Assembly (NCBI RefSeq): GCF_006442795.2
Contig: NZ_CP083956.1
Coordinates: 1,899,501 to 1,963,500 of the forward strand
Source of the DNA: Mesorhizobium sp. B1-1-8
GTDB taxonomy: Bacteria; Pseudomonadota; Alphaproteobacteria; Rhizobiales; Rhizobiaceae
Length of the DNA stretch: 64,000 bases
Reading direction: 5' to 3'
Both the position numbers and the translations under genes were made by a program. The notes below the pieces were generated by a model. The model worked only from the letters and a program-made list of their open reading frames with translations. It was not told where the DNA came from and searched no databases. Within the stretch, counting starts at the first letter, position 1, and the number at the start of each line of letters is the position of its first letter. Of the stretch, positions 63,608 through 64,000 are shown piece by piece.

Positions 63608-64000
63608 TCAGCTGGGATTGCCGATCCCGGCGGCGCGCAAGGACTGCACCAGCCGGTCGGTGAGATCGGCGGGGTACTTCCTGTCGACGAATGTCGCGCG
63701 CGGGTTGGCGGCGAATTTCGGAAATTCGACGGTGAGCTCGTTGGCAAGCTGATTTGCGAGTTTGTCGCGGCCGGAAATCCTGGCGCCGATCAGGCGCGCG
63801 GCCAGGTAATGCGACTTGTTTGCCGTCGTGCGCAGCGATTCGCTGGCAATTGCAGCCTTGCTTGTGTCGCCTTGCATGAAGGCTCCGACGAACAGGCCGT
63901 AATCCCACCAGGTCGGATGGCCGCTGAAGGCTTCGACGGCGCGGCCGAGGATCGGCGTTCCCTCCTGATATTTGCCGGCAAAAATCAGCCCGTAGCCATA
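63608..64000 (-). CDS. C-terminal end of a helical repeat protein (5' end beyond window)
   Basis: The last ~130 codons of a gene entering from the right edge. The sequence begins YGYGLIFAGKYQEGTPILGRAVEAFSGHPTWWDYGLFVGAF and has the paired helices of tetratricopeptide-like repeats, ending DLTDRLVQSLRAAGIGNPS. This style of tail occurs on rhizobial adenylate-cyclase- or OmpR-type proteins with TPR repeats, but the catalytic or DNA-binding part is not in the window. I make no functional call. Confidence 0.6.
   Translation of the reverse strand, partial: YGYGLIFAGKYQEGTPILGRAVEAFSGHPTWWDYGLFVGAFMQGDTSKAAIASESLRTTANKSHYLAARLIGARISGRDKLANQLANELTVEFPKFAANPRATFVDRKYPADLTDRLVQSLRAAGIGNPS

Overview
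The window is about 64 kb of GC-rich, densely coding DNA from an alphaproteobacterium of the order Hyphomicrobiales (Rhizobiales). It most resembles Mesorhizobium or a close relative. This rests on gene content and order, not a database match: a rhizobial flagellar cluster with visN/visR, the ctrA-chpT-sciP cell-cycle set, an EipA/DUF1134 gene, a NolR-like regulator, and dispersed palindromic repeats of a type I associate with Mesorhizobium. No prophage, plasmid origin, CRISPR array or intact insertion sequence is visible.

Layout. 1-4924: flagellar switch and export genes (end of fliM, fliN, fliG, flhB, one hypothetical) on the plus strand, converging on visN-visR, the LuxR-type motility master regulators. 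4925-5282: a noncoding stretch with an unusual cluster of GANTC methylation sites. 5283-14678: a catabolic island with an acetylpolyamine amidohydrolase-like deacetylase, a YtcJ-type amidohydrolase, a complete polyamine-type ABC importer and two paralogous serine hydrolases. 14801-19329: tex, a LysR regulator and glutaryl-CoA dehydrogenase. 19436-26218: a large transglutaminase/DUF2126 protein, an ATP-grasp/alpha-E fusion and a second transglutaminase, a widespread but biochemically uncharacterised set. 26316-31884: a glycosyltransferase, topoisomerase IB, a DGPF-protein/ECF42 sigma pair with a matching promoter, and an ALDH7-type dehydrogenase. 31931-39423: a six-gene sugar operon (binding protein, two permeases, SIS isomerase/deglycase, PfkB kinase, ATPase) divergent from a ROK repressor, with a 25-bp palindrome between them.

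39424-44498: a less orderly segment with a paralogue relic, a PAS-GGDEF-EAL protein with a degenerate GGDEF motif, a putative HTH protein, a DUF2937 protein, an insertion-sequence relic and tRNA-Met. 44499-48689: an oxidoreductase, mnmA, sciP, a quinone oxidoreductase and a frameshifted HxlR regulator. 48712-52501: fliJ, ctrA, a single-domain response regulator, chpT and eipA, a cell-cycle and envelope hub. 52657-64000: mixed housekeeping genes (coiled-coil membrane protein, rRNA/tRNA methyltransferase, ArsR/NolR-like regulator, HugZ-like, CoA transferase, SDR, GNAT, glutathionyl-hydroquinone reductase, Nudix, phosphoesterase, alpha/beta hydrolase), one AT-rich frameshifted membrane gene, and the 3' end of a gene running off the window.

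How it fits together. Flagellar genes (fliMNG, flhB, fliJ), their regulators (visNR) and the CtrA circuit (CtrA, its phosphotransferase ChpT, its inhibitor SciP) lie in one window. GANTC (CcrM) sites cluster upstream of both visN and ctrA, which suggests a shared link between DNA methylation, the cell cycle and motility. The most interesting candidates for undescribed biology are the acyl-polyamine island, the transglutaminase/ATP-grasp cluster, the Amadori-product-like sugar operon, and the GANTC cluster upstream of visN.
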